Shown here: piece after piece, positions 16,209 to 22,395 of the stretch
How the letters are laid out: each line of letters begins with the position of its first letter
Position numbering within the stretch: position 1 is the first letter of the stretch
Virus record (IMG/VR): IMGVR_UViG_3300030106_002199
Span: 1-41,354 of that record
DNA from: a virus
Strand: one strand, 5' to 3'
Length of the DNA stretch: 41,354 nt
Notes under the pieces: generated by a model
The model's database searches: none
The model's input: only the letters and a program-made list of their open reading frames with translations
What the model was told of the DNA's origin: nothing
Made by a program: the position numbers and the translations under genes

Positions 16209-16370
16209 TTACGGTTTTGCTATTTCTCTAGCCGTAGCCCAAGCAGTACCAAATATTAATAATAAGCCAATACTAATATGGACTGGATCCCAAATTAAGA
16301 ACGAAGTAATAAAGTACAACGTAGCTAAGAAAAAACAAATAGTACAAATAATCACGTGGAATAATTTCAT
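16209..16370 (-). CDS. 53-residue membrane protein
   Basis: Two hydrophobic segments (FHVIICTICFFLATLYFITS, residues 4-23, and ISIGLLLIFGTAWAT, residues 32-46) separated by a short WDPVH loop, so a hairpin membrane protein. Starts at ATG 16370 with AGAAAGGA upstream. It lies between two terminators as a single-gene unit. Could be a small inner-membrane protein for exclusion or lysis control; no family recognised. Confidence 0.6.
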   Translation of the reverse strand: MKLFHVIICTICFFLATLYFITSFLIWDPVHISIGLLLIFGTAWATAREIAKP

Positions 16371-16391
16371 TTTAATATCCTTTCTAAGAAA

Positions 16392-16410
16392 GGGGGGCTA
16401 CTAGCCCCCC
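16392..16410 (-). terminator. Terminator-like hairpin
   Basis: A GGGGGGCT / AGCCCCCC stem with a 3-base loop directly after the stop of the winged-helix gene at 16417. The T tract on the minus strand is short (TTTCTT), so termination may be partial. Confidence 0.6.
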
Positions 16411-16416
16411 AGTAAA

Positions 16417-16770
16417 TTAGTTAACTTTAAAGTAATCGTTTAAAAGCCTTTTATGGTAGAAAGTCCAAATCCTTTCTACTGACTGGGTAGTAGATAACTT
16501 ACTAGTTTCAGGATTTTTTAAATCCTTAATAATTTCCCCTTTAGTAGCCGTACCACCAAGATTATCTAAACTATATAGAATAGCTTGGGCTTGGGCTGGT
16601 AAAGGATAAGCCTTTAAGTTTTCTAATACATTATCAGCTAAACTATAAGTTACGTTATTACTACCTTTAGGAGAAGGGGCAGGAATACCACATTTAGCAA
16701 TAGAAGACTTATTTAAGGTAGGAGTTACAGTAGAACCATTATCTACAATTTTAGTAATTTTCTTAGACAT
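16417..16770 (-). CDS. Winged-helix-like phage protein, paralogue A
   Basis: 117 residues. After a flexible N-terminus with KCGIPAPSPKG, residues 57-117 form a compact helix-helix-wing domain: AQAILYSLDNLGGTATKGEI, then SVERIWTFYHKRLLNDYFKV. The same domain with clear similarity is found at 17079-17393 and at the end of 30186-30584. This looks like a DNA-binding winged helix resembling replication or gene-regulation modules, but no known family was recognised. It has its own promoter-like leader (AGAAAGGAAAAT) and terminator, so it may be an early-expressed regulator. Confidence 0.65.
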   Translation of the reverse strand: MSKKITKIVDNGSTVTPTLNKSSIAKCGIPAPSPKGSNNVTYSLADNVLENLKAYPLPAQAQAILYSLDNLGGTATKGEIIKDLKNPETSKLSTTQSVERIWTFYHKRLLNDYFKVN

Positions 16771-17045
16771 AATATTTTCCTTTCTATCTTTCTAAGTTAT
16801 ATATTCTATTATTGTCATTTTCTTACTAAAGTAAAGTAAAAAGTTTATTATTTTTCAAACTATCGTTTAACATCGTTAACTAATTATTTTGGGCGAGTCA
16901 GTCAAACAGTCAAACAAACCAGTAGAGAGAATGGGTCATTATTATACCTGAGCCTTTGCTCGTGCTGTAATAAGTGATGATGAAAGGCTATGATGAAGGG
17001 CTATGATGATGAGCCCCAGTCAGTCAGTCAATCAGGTGCAATCGG
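16771..17045. other. Intergenic region with promoter-like leader and GTCA repeats
   Basis: No gene seen in this roughly 300-base gap. Near 16800-16850 the minus strand carries CTTTACTTTAGTAAG and AATAATAGAATATATAAC followed by the AGAAAGGA leader of the gene at 16770. At 16896-16920 and 17017-17036 are imperfect GTCA tetranucleotide repeats (gtcagtcaaacagtcaaac; cagtcagtcagtcaatcagg), and at 16976-17012 a doubled ggctatgatga motif. These repeats recur at 17521-17580 and in the nuclease gene. Confidence 0.5.
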
Positions 17046-17073
17046 CAAAAAAAGAGGGAGCCGAAGCTCCCTC
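17046..17073 (-). terminator. Rho-independent terminator
   Basis: The minus strand reads GAGGGAGC-TTCG-GCTCCCTC followed by seven T. It is a strong GC-rich stem with a stable UUCG loop, five bases after the stop of the 104-residue winged-helix gene. Confidence 0.9.
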
Positions 17074-17078
17074 AATCA

Positions 17079-17393
17079 TTAAGCATCGAGTTTAATATAC
17101 TCATCCTCGACCAATAACTTACGATAGAAATCATAAATTCTTTTTGGCGACTGAACAGTTTTTAAACCATTCGCGAGCAAGTTATCAACTACCTCGCCTT
17201 GCGTAGCAGAGCCACCAAGAGCTTCAATAGTATTTAGAATAATCATAGCCTGACCAGCTATCTTACGATTTTCAATAACCTTTGTTATCAAAGTAACTTT
17301 ACGATTATTAAAACCGTTTTTAGCAGGAGCAGGGATACCAGAGTTACCTACAGGAGATTTAGCGACAGGAGCTACCTTTTTAGATTTTTTCAT
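17079..17393 (-). CDS. Winged-helix-like phage protein, paralogue B
   Basis: 104 residues, paralogous to the gene at 16417. It shares GIPAPAKNG in the flexible basic N-terminus and the domain AMIILNTIEALGGSATQGEV ... SPKRIYDFYRKLLVEDEYIK. The N-terminus is Lys-rich (KKSKKVAPVAKSP), which fits DNA binding. It is a single-gene unit with its own promoter (17447) and strong terminator. Two tandem paralogues with independent control suggest related regulators acting at different times. Function unknown. Confidence 0.65.
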   Translation of the reverse strand: MKKSKKVAPVAKSPVGNSGIPAPAKNGFNNRKVTLITKVIENRKIAGQAMIILNTIEALGGSATQGEVVDNLLANGLKTVQSPKRIYDFYRKLLVEDEYIKLDA

Positions 17394-17446
17394 AACTTTC
17401 TACCTTTCTAATTTAATTAAGTTATACCAGTATCATATACCATACT

Positions 17447-17460
17447 CTTACTATAGTAAA
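17447..17460 (-). promoter_or_regulatory. Promoter motif TTTACTATAGTAAG
   Basis: The minus strand carries TTTACTATAGTAAG about 55 bases ahead of ATG 17393, matching the recurrent motif TTTACTATAATA seen ahead of 19307 and 24291. The TACTAT/TATAGT core fits a sigma70-like -10 box. The leader downstream contains TTAGAAAGGTAGAAAG, the shared ribosome-binding leader. Confidence 0.55.
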
Positions 17461-17520
17461 GTATTAATTACTGATTTTTAAATCTTTTTTATGACAAAAT
17501 GATTCCTGCTGCCTGGATCC

Positions 17521-17580
17521 GAGTCAATCAATCAATCGGTCATTCAGTCAATCAGACAGTCATTCGGTCAGTCAAACAAA
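17521..17580. repeat. GTCA/ATCA tetranucleotide repeat tract
   Basis: A run of imperfect 4-base units, agtcaatcaatcaatcggtc then attcagtcaatcagacagtc, partly overlapping the 3' end of the nuclease gene. Related tracts occur at 16896-16920, 17017-17036, 17664-17686 (actgactgactgactg) and 17790-17802 (ttgactgactg). Probable slippage-generated microsatellite cluster; whether it has a function is unknown. Confidence 0.7.
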
Positions 17581-17959
17581 GTTGCTTTAGCACGAGCTTC
17601 CAGTCAAACGGATGTTGTTGATGATGAATGGTGGGTGATGATGAACAGAGGGTACGATTTCTTAGACTGACTGACTGACTGCCTGGAACGCACCAAATTT
17701 GATGTTTTGAAGGGTCATGGATAAGAATCCAAGAGACACCTCCTCGAGTTGCACGACGCGTGTGCCATGCACATTGCTGGGCTGATAGATTGACTGACTG
17801 TATCGTTCCTATCTTGAGTTCAATCCAAAACTCGTTGCCCTGCCAACAGGCATTGACGTCAGGCACTCCTGTGCCAAGGGCTCCTGTTTCAATCCTTTGC
17901 CAGTGAACTTTGGGTAAGCTGTTCTTCAGCGTTTGATACAGGCTCTTTTCTGTCTTCAT
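17552..17959 (-). CDS. VRR-NUC-type PD-(D/E)xK nuclease
   Basis: 135 residues. The nuclease core is visible: RIETGALGTGVPDVNAC with E24 and D34, then FWIELKIG with E47 and K49, and a C-terminal helix plus GVSWILIHDP. VRR-NUC enzymes cut branched or structured DNA; in phages they may resolve replication or packaging intermediates. The start at 17959 overlaps TerS by 71 bases. GTCA-type repeats insert residues inside the gene (TIQSVNLSA and SQSVSLRN), and the last 30 codons run into a repeat tract, so the C-terminus may be degenerate. Confidence 0.75.
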   Translation of the reverse strand: MKTEKSLYQTLKNSLPKVHWQRIETGALGTGVPDVNACWQGNEFWIELKIGTIQSVNLSAQQCAWHTRRATRGGVSWILIHDPSKHQIWCVPGSQSVSLRNRTLCSSSPTIHHQQHPFDWKLVLKQLCLTDRMTV

Positions 17960-18467
17960 GCTCTACTACTTTCATATTGCTTCCATTTACAATTTGCTTT
18001 ATCCTTGAAACAAGATCCTCTGAACTCATGCTTTCCATCTTTGAAACCATGACCTCCTTCCGATCTATATACAACCCTGCTACCTTGCCCCTCGACACTT
18101 CAGCAGAGATCGCAGCAGCAATTTGCCCTGAATCCTTCGCTTCATCACGCAAATGGGAAAGTTCTGTTAGATGCGAGTCAACACTAACTTCTGCTCGTTG
18201 CTTCTGCTTTTCCAAAAGCTCAATAATAAAATTGCCAACCAGTGGATTCTTACGAAGCATTGCAGAACCTTGAACTTTTGAGCCAATCATGTCTTTCGTA
18301 AAGCCTGACTTTCTCGCTGCAGCTGCAGCAGACATTCCTTCAACATATAGTCTACAAAACTTTTTGTGCTTTGGTAGTAATGGTCGGTGTCTCTTACCAT
18401 CTGAGCAAACCCAGTAATTTCCACATTCTGATGGCGAAACTGGAGTGTACACAAGATCTCTCATCAA
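17889..18467 (-). CDS. terS: Terminase small subunit
   Basis: 192 residues. The N-terminal helix-turn-helix is KHKKFCRLYVEGMSAAAAAR then KSGFTKDMIGSKVQGSAMLR, the Terminase_2 pattern that recognises the packaging site. It is followed by a helical oligomerisation region (GNFIIELLEKQKQRAEVSVD; GQIAAAISAEVSRGKVAGLY) and an acidic tail that can contact TerL. It is separated from TerL by about 3.4 kb. Its leader contains the duplicated intergenic element and a promoter-like TTGTAT-N17-TAAGAT. GC content and codon choice look higher than in the neighbours. Confidence 0.8.
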   Translation of the reverse strand: MMRDLVYTPVSPSECGNYWVCSDGKRHRPLLPKHKKFCRLYVEGMSAAAAARKSGFTKDMIGSKVQGSAMLRKNPLVGNFIIELLEKQKQRAEVSVDSHLTELSHLRDEAKDSGQIAAAISAEVSRGKVAGLYIDRKEVMVSKMESMSSEDLVSRIKQIVNGSNMKVVEHEDRKEPVSNAEEQLTQSSLAKD

Positions 18468-18569
18468 TATGACCTTTTCTCACTTTCTTTGTTTTCTTTC
18501 CTTATATCTTACCAGACACAATAGTAATATACAATGGTTTTTTATTCTAAAAACAAAAAACTTTTCTCC

Positions 18570-18682
18570 CGACCCTTTATCTATGACTAACAGTTATGAT
18601 ATCTTGAAAACAAATATCATAGCCAAGAACCAAGAGCCACAGAGCATTATAGAAGATATTATGAGATTATGAGATTATGACG
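18570..18682 (-). promoter_or_regulatory. Duplicated intergenic element, copy A (upstream of terS)
   Basis: Three blocks match, in the same order, the region at 35761-35877. Block 1: CGTCATAATCTCATAATATC at 18655-18682, with an 8-base tandem duplication (AGATTATG in plus orientation). Block 2: TTTGTTTT then ATATCATAACTG at 18591-18614. Block 3: TCATAGATAAAGGGTCG at 18570-18586 and a following T run. Relative to terS transcription the element lies about 100-215 bases upstream of the ATG. It could be an operator pair, a replication origin or a packaging-site component. Confidence 0.55.
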
Positions 18683-18725
18683 TGAGTTTTAGAAATTAAA
18701 ACATGAAAAGTGAACAGGAGGGACA

Positions 18726-18745
18726 TTGGGGCATTTCTGCCCCAA
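18726..18745 (-). terminator. Terminator-like hairpin
   Basis: A perfect 8-bp stem TTGGGGCA / TGCCCCAA with a 4-base loop, directly after the stop at 18751. It is not followed by a T tract on the minus strand, so it may work as an mRNA 3' end stabiliser or a weak terminator. Confidence 0.5.
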
Positions 18746-18750
18746 GTTAG

Positions 18751-19023
18751 TTAAGCGAAACAAGAAAAGCTACAAAAGAAGCCTTGACGAAGCTCCTCGT
18801 CTTGAACAAGAGCCCAGCCATCAATAAAATGGTTTAGCTCACCTGTATCAAGATTAAGGGCGAATGCTTCATAGCCTTCTGGGAAAGAATGATATTTTAT
18901 ATGACCAACGTGATCAGGACCAGAGCCTGCTTCAATAGTTACATCATCCATTTCGCAAAGCATATTGAATGTCCTGATAAATATATTAGTCATTCCCTCA
19001 CGGTGTGCATAAAGTGCATACAT
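18751..19023 (-). CDS. Small hypothetical protein
   Basis: 90 residues, unrecognised. Mixed alpha/beta with NIFIRTFNMLCEMDDVTIEA, HVGHIKYHSFPEGYEAFALN and a Cys/Phe-rich end (GFFCSFSCFA). The start shares bases with the stop of the 94-residue gene (TAATG). It is the last gene of a two-gene early unit driven from 19337. No function can be stated. Confidence 0.55.
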   Translation of the reverse strand: MYALYAHREGMTNIFIRTFNMLCEMDDVTIEAGSGPDHVGHIKYHSFPEGYEAFALNLDTGELNHFIDGWALVQDEELRQGFFCSFSCFA

Positions 19024-19307
19024 TATAAATTCTCCTCTTTCTTTAACTGCTCAATTAACTCTTCATCAATGTAATCTGAGTCTATATCCTCTGGGTGAGG
19101 AATACGAGAATGAGGGGCTTCTTTTCGTAAAGGATTACCCCACTTATCATACTTACCCCAAAATGGGTTAACGTGCCAAACATCATTACCTGTAGCGATA
19201 TAAGCTCTATCAGGGTTTTGGGAACCAATCTCTCTAGCCTCAGCTCGATCCCAATCTTGGGGTGATGCGTAAATAAAATCACGATCTTCTTGTTCTTGTA
19301 TGTACAT
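19023..19307 (-). CDS. Small acidic hypothetical protein
   Basis: 94 residues, acidic, Trp/Asp/Pro-rich (SPQDWDRAEAREIGSQNPDR; NDVWHVNPFWGKYDKWGNPL). The C-terminal helix is DEELIEQLKKEENL. No family recognised. It is first in its transcription unit, with the AGAAAGGAAGA leader and a clear promoter motif. Small acidic early proteins of phages often inhibit host enzymes, but this is only a general possibility. Confidence 0.55.
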   Translation of the reverse strand: MYIQEQEDRDFIYASPQDWDRAEAREIGSQNPDRAYIATGNDVWHVNPFWGKYDKWGNPLRKEAPHSRIPHPEDIDSDYIDEELIEQLKKEENL

Positions 19308-19336
19308 TTTTCTTCCTTTCTAAAATTAATCTTACC

Positions 19337-19350
19337 TATATTATAGTAAA
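19337..19350 (-). promoter_or_regulatory. Promoter motif TTTACTATAATATA
   Basis: The minus strand gives TTTACTATAATATA about 30 bases before ATG 19307; the same 14 bases occur at 24473-24486. TATAAT is a consensus -10 box. Upstream, GTAAAAACAGTATAATG and AGTAATCGT resemble the region upstream of 20514 (GTAAAAGCATTATTTTG, AGTAATCGT), suggesting duplicated promoters. Confidence 0.65.
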
Positions 19351-19392
19351 GCAAAGCGACGATTACTATTACATTATACTGTTTTTACTCGT

Positions 19393-19421
19393 AAAAAAAC
19401 CCCACTATTTTCATAGTGGGG
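19393..19421 (-). terminator. Rho-independent terminator
   Basis: The minus strand has CCCCACTAT-GAAA-ATAGTGGGG followed by seven T. This ends the DUF932 transcript ahead of the next promoter. Confidence 0.88.
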
Positions 19422-19451
19422 CGAAAGGAACTGTTATGTCGTAAATAAAAT

Positions 19452-19481
19452 GACTATGTCCAGAATCAACTGGACATAGTC
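19452..19481 (-). terminator. Hairpin directly after the DUF932 gene
   Basis: A perfect 12-bp inverted repeat GACTATGTCCAG / CTGGACATAGTC with a 6-base loop, 8 bases past the stop, followed on the minus strand by ATTTTATTTA. With the next hairpin at 19393 it forms a tandem terminator or a 3' stabilising structure. Confidence 0.65.
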
Positions 19482-19488
19482 GACCAAG

Positions 19489-20514
19489 CTATGCGTTTGC
19501 ATATTCGATAGCTTTGTCTAATGCTTTGGCTTTCCTGTTTGCTCCAACGCCAAACCATGATGAATGAAGAGCATTACCAGGAGCTGACTGCTTTTTCTGA
19601 TGATCTTCGTGATAAGTCACACCATTCAAAGCACCCCACCAAGTTCCCTTGGCTGACTTCATCGTAGCACCTGGACTTAGATCGATGTTTTGAAGGACCT
19701 GAGTCGCTGTAGCATTAAACTGCTCTTGCATAACGAATTCATCATCAGTAAGTGCTTTGGCTTTATCAACAAGTACGGAAGGTTGATACAACTCAGCAAT
19801 ATAATTAAGAACTGATTCTTGTTTGTATTGACGAGATGCAAGGAACTCGGACTTTTCTTTGAAGTCGGTTATCGCTTGACTACTGAGACCAAGTGCTTCT
19901 TCTGCTGCAGCTCGGACATCTTCATCGAACTCTTTGACGTGGGGCATACGCAGTGCAGTACCCTCGCCTCGCAATGCCATAGTCAAGGTATTGTTACAAA
20001 CAACACGGATCGGTGTAAACTTAATCGTCATTGCTTTACCTGCTTCGTGGGGCTGATTGATGAGGAGGTAGCCTTTAACTTCATCGCCACCAGCTAATTC
20101 GAAATCATCTTTGAGTTTAGCTAAACCCCAAATCTCTTTACCATCTCGTAAAGAACCAGCAGTCTCCATTTTCATATGACCTGCTTGAGTAAACTTAACG
20201 AAGAAGTCGAAGATATCTTTGTTTTGGATAGGTATGTATTTTTCGCCACACTGCGATAAAACTGAATTATCGCTATCCCTAACAATAAAGTGATGTCCAC
20301 TAGCTTGGAGTAAACCGACATCACCAACGATCTGACCATTCTCGGTTGACCACTCAGGCTTATCTAATGTATAAGCTGGTCGTTTACTAACTGTCCAGTC
20401 AAGCTGTGCAGCTTTTTGCATTTGAGCTGGAGTAAGGGTATCAGCAACTTCTGTTCCTAACCCATGCCAAGGCTTTGCATTTGCATAAGCCATTGTTTCG
20501 ATATTATGTGCCAT
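19489..20514 (-). CDS. DUF932 phage/plasmid-like protein
   Basis: 341 residues, the usual family size. MAHNIETMAYANAKPWHGLG is the hallmark N-terminus, followed by WTVSKRPAYTLD, FFVKFTQAGHMKMETAGSLR, GKEIWGLAKL and RVVCNNTLTMALR, then a helical C-terminus. DUF932 proteins are widespread in phages and plasmids (TIGR03299); their biochemical activity is not established. The gene is a monocistronic early unit with its own promoter region and two hairpins behind it, so its dosage is probably tuned separately. Its base composition is more GC-rich than the small genes around it. Confidence 0.85.
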   Translation of the reverse strand: MAHNIETMAYANAKPWHGLGTEVADTLTPAQMQKAAQLDWTVSKRPAYTLDKPEWSTENGQIVGDVGLLQASGHHFIVRDSDNSVLSQCGEKYIPIQNKDIFDFFVKFTQAGHMKMETAGSLRDGKEIWGLAKLKDDFELAGGDEVKGYLLINQPHEAGKAMTIKFTPIRVVCNNTLTMALRGEGTALRMPHVKEFDEDVRAAAEEALGLSSQAITDFKEKSEFLASRQYKQESVLNYIAELYQPSVLVDKAKALTDDEFVMQEQFNATATQVLQNIDLSPGATMKSAKGTWWGALNGVTYHEDHQKKQSAPGNALHSSWFGVGANRKAKALDKAIEYANA

Positions 20515-20692
20515 TATTCTTCCTTTCTAAATTAATGGTTAATATTTAACTTACTACTATAATAAGAGATATAAAAAACGATTACTATAACAAAATAATG
20601 CTTTTACTGATTCAAAAAATAACGTATCGTTAAGTATCGTTTATTTCTCCCCTGTAAATGAGTGTAGAATCAAGGTTCCTCCATACTTGGTT
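20515..20692 (-). promoter_or_regulatory. Leader and promoter region of the DUF932 gene
   Basis: No gene. On the minus strand it has AGTAATCGT, TTATTATAGTAGTAAG and TTAAATATTAACC, ending with TTAGAAAGGAAGAATA before ATG 20514. The block GTAAAAnCAnTATnnTGT then AGTAATCGT is repeated upstream of the 19307 gene, suggesting copied promoters. Confidence 0.5.
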
Positions 20693-20944
20693 CTACATCT
20701 TTTCTTTATGAAACTCTTTTAAATATTCAAGAGCCCATTGTCTCGTTGGTGCTTTTCCTTGTTTAGTAAAACCATCTAAGCTCCAACCCCATTCGGTAGC
20801 GAGAGTACCAACATAATAAATGTCTCCAATCTTTTTGTTTTGAAAGAAGACTTCCCAATCAGAAACACCAGACCATTTCGCAAACTCTCTTTCTTTTTCG
20901 GTATTATATCCTGTGCTTGGTCTCTTTAATAAATACTCCATCAT
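20693..20944 (-). CDS. Small hypothetical protein, Trp-rich
   Basis: 83 residues. WSGVSDWEVFFQNKKIGDIY followed by YVGTLATEWGWSLDGFTKQG and a C-terminal helix (TRQWALEYLKEFHKEK). Looks like a small alpha/beta single-domain protein, possibly acting with the next gene, which it overlaps (TGATG). Unknown function. It is the last gene of the 24033-20693 run of short coupled genes. Confidence 0.55.
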   Translation of the reverse strand: MMEYLLKRPSTGYNTEKEREFAKWSGVSDWEVFFQNKKIGDIYYVGTLATEWGWSLDGFTKQGKAPTRQWALEYLKEFHKEKM

Positions 20945-21147
20945 ACTTCTCGTGGCTCAGGTGAATCAACAATATTTCCCAAATTCATACCTGTTTGTCT
21001 TATATCAAGCCATTGTAATACAAGTTTATTATTATGGATCTTTTGAAGACGAGCAAGATCTGGGATGATAACACACATAGGATCATGCCAATATTCTTCA
21101 GTTTGATCTGGGTAAGTGACTTTTAATAAAAATTTTGGTTTACCCAT
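20941..21147 (-). CDS. Small hypothetical protein
   Basis: 68 residues, with KFLLKVTYPDQTEEYWHDPM and LARLQKIHNNKLVLQWLDIR. Probably beta-alpha. Coupled by overlaps at both ends (ATG in the preceding stop; TGATG with the next gene). No similarity recognised. Confidence 0.55.
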   Translation of the reverse strand: MGKPKFLLKVTYPDQTEEYWHDPMCVIIPDLARLQKIHNNKLVLQWLDIRQTGMNLGNIVDSPEPREV

Positions 21148-21307
21148 TTTGTTTCCCCTCTAATGTTTTTAATTTTTGTTGAGCTAAAGATAAAAGTTCA
21201 TATGCCTCTCTTAATTTTAATTGTACATCACTAAGTTTGTTTTTAGTATCAACTAACTGAGCAGTCCTCTCTATGTACTTAGCCTCATAGTTTATTTCTT
21301 CACTCAT
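21140..21307 (-). CDS. 55-residue coiled-coil protein
   Basis: Starts ATG 21307, overlapping the previous stop, and ends in TAAACCC over the next start. The whole chain is a predicted coiled coil (ERTAQLVDTKNKLSDVQLKL; LLSLAQQKLKTLEGK) with heptad-spaced Leu. Small coiled-coil phage proteins often pair with another polypeptide; the partner is not evident. Confidence 0.6.
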   Translation of the reverse strand: MSEEINYEAKYIERTAQLVDTKNKLSDVQLKLREAYELLSLAQQKLKTLEGKQNG

Positions 21308-21485
21308 CTAATTCATCCTCCACTGATTTTTTCCATAATACAACAATATGAGCAATATTATCTTTTACTTTATCATAATGCTCAAATTGTTTTTTCAAAT
21401 CACTCTTATCTACATAGCCCCAATTATCATGACCAAGTATTTTTTGGCATGCATCATCAAGAGCATCTGAATCATATCTACTCAT
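21300..21485 (-). CDS. Small helical hypothetical protein
   Basis: 61 residues from ATG 21485 (MSRYDSDALDDACQKILGHD), preferred because ATGA overlaps the preceding stop. The remainder is helix-rich (KSDLKKQFEHYDKVKDNIAH). Function unknown. Confidence 0.5.
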   Translation of the reverse strand: MSRYDSDALDDACQKILGHDNWGYVDKSDLKKQFEHYDKVKDNIAHIVVLWKKSVEDELDE

Positions 21486-21691
21486 AAGCCTACCTCCTTC
21501 TTCCATTTTTCGACTTGTTTTAATAAAGAGACGGCACATTCATACCGACCCTCACAAATACCCTCAGTACCGTCAGTAAGAATTTCTTCACCATCGACTA
21601 CAGGGGCTTGATGGCTAATCTCATGTTTTAACCATCGTTCTATCTTTGCAATTACTTGATTAGATACATCATCTGGATTACCTATCATCAC
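21482..21691 (-). CDS. Small hypothetical protein
   Basis: 69 residues, with NQVIAKIERWLKHEISHQAP and YECAVSLLKQVEKWKKEVGL forming two helices around an acidic Gly-rich loop. It could be a small helical regulator. Overlaps both neighbours by 4 bases. Unrecognised. Confidence 0.55.
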   Translation of the reverse strand: MMIGNPDDVSNQVIAKIERWLKHEISHQAPVVDGEEILTDGTEGICEGRYECAVSLLKQVEKWKKEVGL

Positions 21692-21921
21692 TGTCCCTCC
21701 TTTGGGTATCTGAAATAATTAAAAGTTTCGTCCAAGACATGATGAATAACGTAAGTATAGTTAGCATCTTGCCAAGCAGAAACAACTTGAGACTCTGCAT
21801 CCATATAATCTATATGATCATCAGGTATCTCTCCAGGATGCTCTGGGTGAGCGATATCTTCTGGGTGCCAATATTCGACATAACCGAAACCATGACCTTC
21901 CTCTAATAGTTTCCATGCCAT
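21688..21921 (-). CDS. Small acidic His-rich hypothetical protein
   Basis: 77 residues. VEYWHPEDIAHPEHPGEIPD is rich in His, Pro and acidic residues, and the rest (YTYVIHHVLDETFNYFRYP) is aromatic. His clustering could bind a metal, but no known motif is complete. It overlaps the next gene by 4 bases. Confidence 0.5.
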   Translation of the reverse strand: MAWKLLEEGHGFGYVEYWHPEDIAHPEHPGEIPDDHIDYMDAESQVVSAWQDANYTYVIHHVLDETFNYFRYPKEGQ

Positions 21922-21923
21922 GC

Positions 21924-22115
21924 TTATGCTCCTTTCGTATTTATATTAACTAATTCCGAAAGGTTAGTCACAAGAACATAATTAGATTTATGCATAGGAA
22001 CAACAGTATGAACTTTTTGTTTAGCTTCTTTATCGCCACAAGATAAACAGGTATCATACCCAAGAGAAGCCCTGCGAGGGGGCGAAATAACATCATCGCA
22101 TACTTTACAATACAT
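21924..22115 (-). CDS. Small zinc-finger-like protein
   Basis: 63 residues starting at MYCKVCDDVISPPRRASLGY; the longer in-frame extension crosses the promoter/leader, so it is rejected. CKVC and CLSC supply two CxxC pairs, followed by GDKEAKQKVHTVVPMHKSNY, a pattern I know from small phage zinc ribbons. AAAGGATATT precedes the ATG. Likely a small metal-binding regulator or adaptor; target unknown. Confidence 0.65.
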   Translation of the reverse strand: MYCKVCDDVISPPRRASLGYDTCLSCGDKEAKQKVHTVVPMHKSNYVLVTNLSELVNINTKGA

Positions 22116-22170
22116 TAGCAATATCCTTTCTACTTTCTTTATTTTTATTATACTAAAACAAAAAGGCAAT

Positions 22171-22395
22171 TTATATAGGAAAACTATGCTTTTTATCGTT
22201 GAACTTGTAGCTAAGTGTATCTTCCATTTCTTCAATATTGATTGAATAAAAGTTCTTGTTTTTTAATGGAGCAGAGAAGAACTCTAATCTCTTTTCTGCT
22301 TCTTCTCGTGTTCGATACGAACCAATGAATGATGATCCGTGGTCCCCACGTCTTTTAATACGAATACGATAATAACCTGTTGTTGAAAGTATCAT
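22171..22395 (-). CDS. Small basic hypothetical protein
   Basis: 74 residues. STTGYYRIRIKRRGDHGSSF and GSYRTREEAEKRLEFFSAPL suggest an AP2-like or beta-alpha fold, though too short to be sure. The rest is a mixed helix. It shares 4 bases with the upstream gene. Function unknown. Confidence 0.55.
   Translation of the reverse strand: MILSTTGYYRIRIKRRGDHGSSFIGSYRTREEAEKRLEFFSAPLKNKNFYSINIEEMEDTLSYKFNDKKHSFPI

Noticed and set aside
16174-16404. Plus-strand 76-codon frame.
   Set aside because: It is antisense to the 53-residue membrane protein at 16209-16370, which has a good start and ribosome site, and crosses two terminators.
18445-18672. Plus-strand 75-codon frame over the terS leader.
   Set aside because: It runs antisense through the promoter and the duplicated element, with no ribosome site and poor codon use.
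22116-22235. Longer start for the zinc-finger-like gene at 21924.
   Set aside because: The extra 40 residues cross the promoter/leader region and overlap the previous gene's 3' end; MYCKVC has the proper site.
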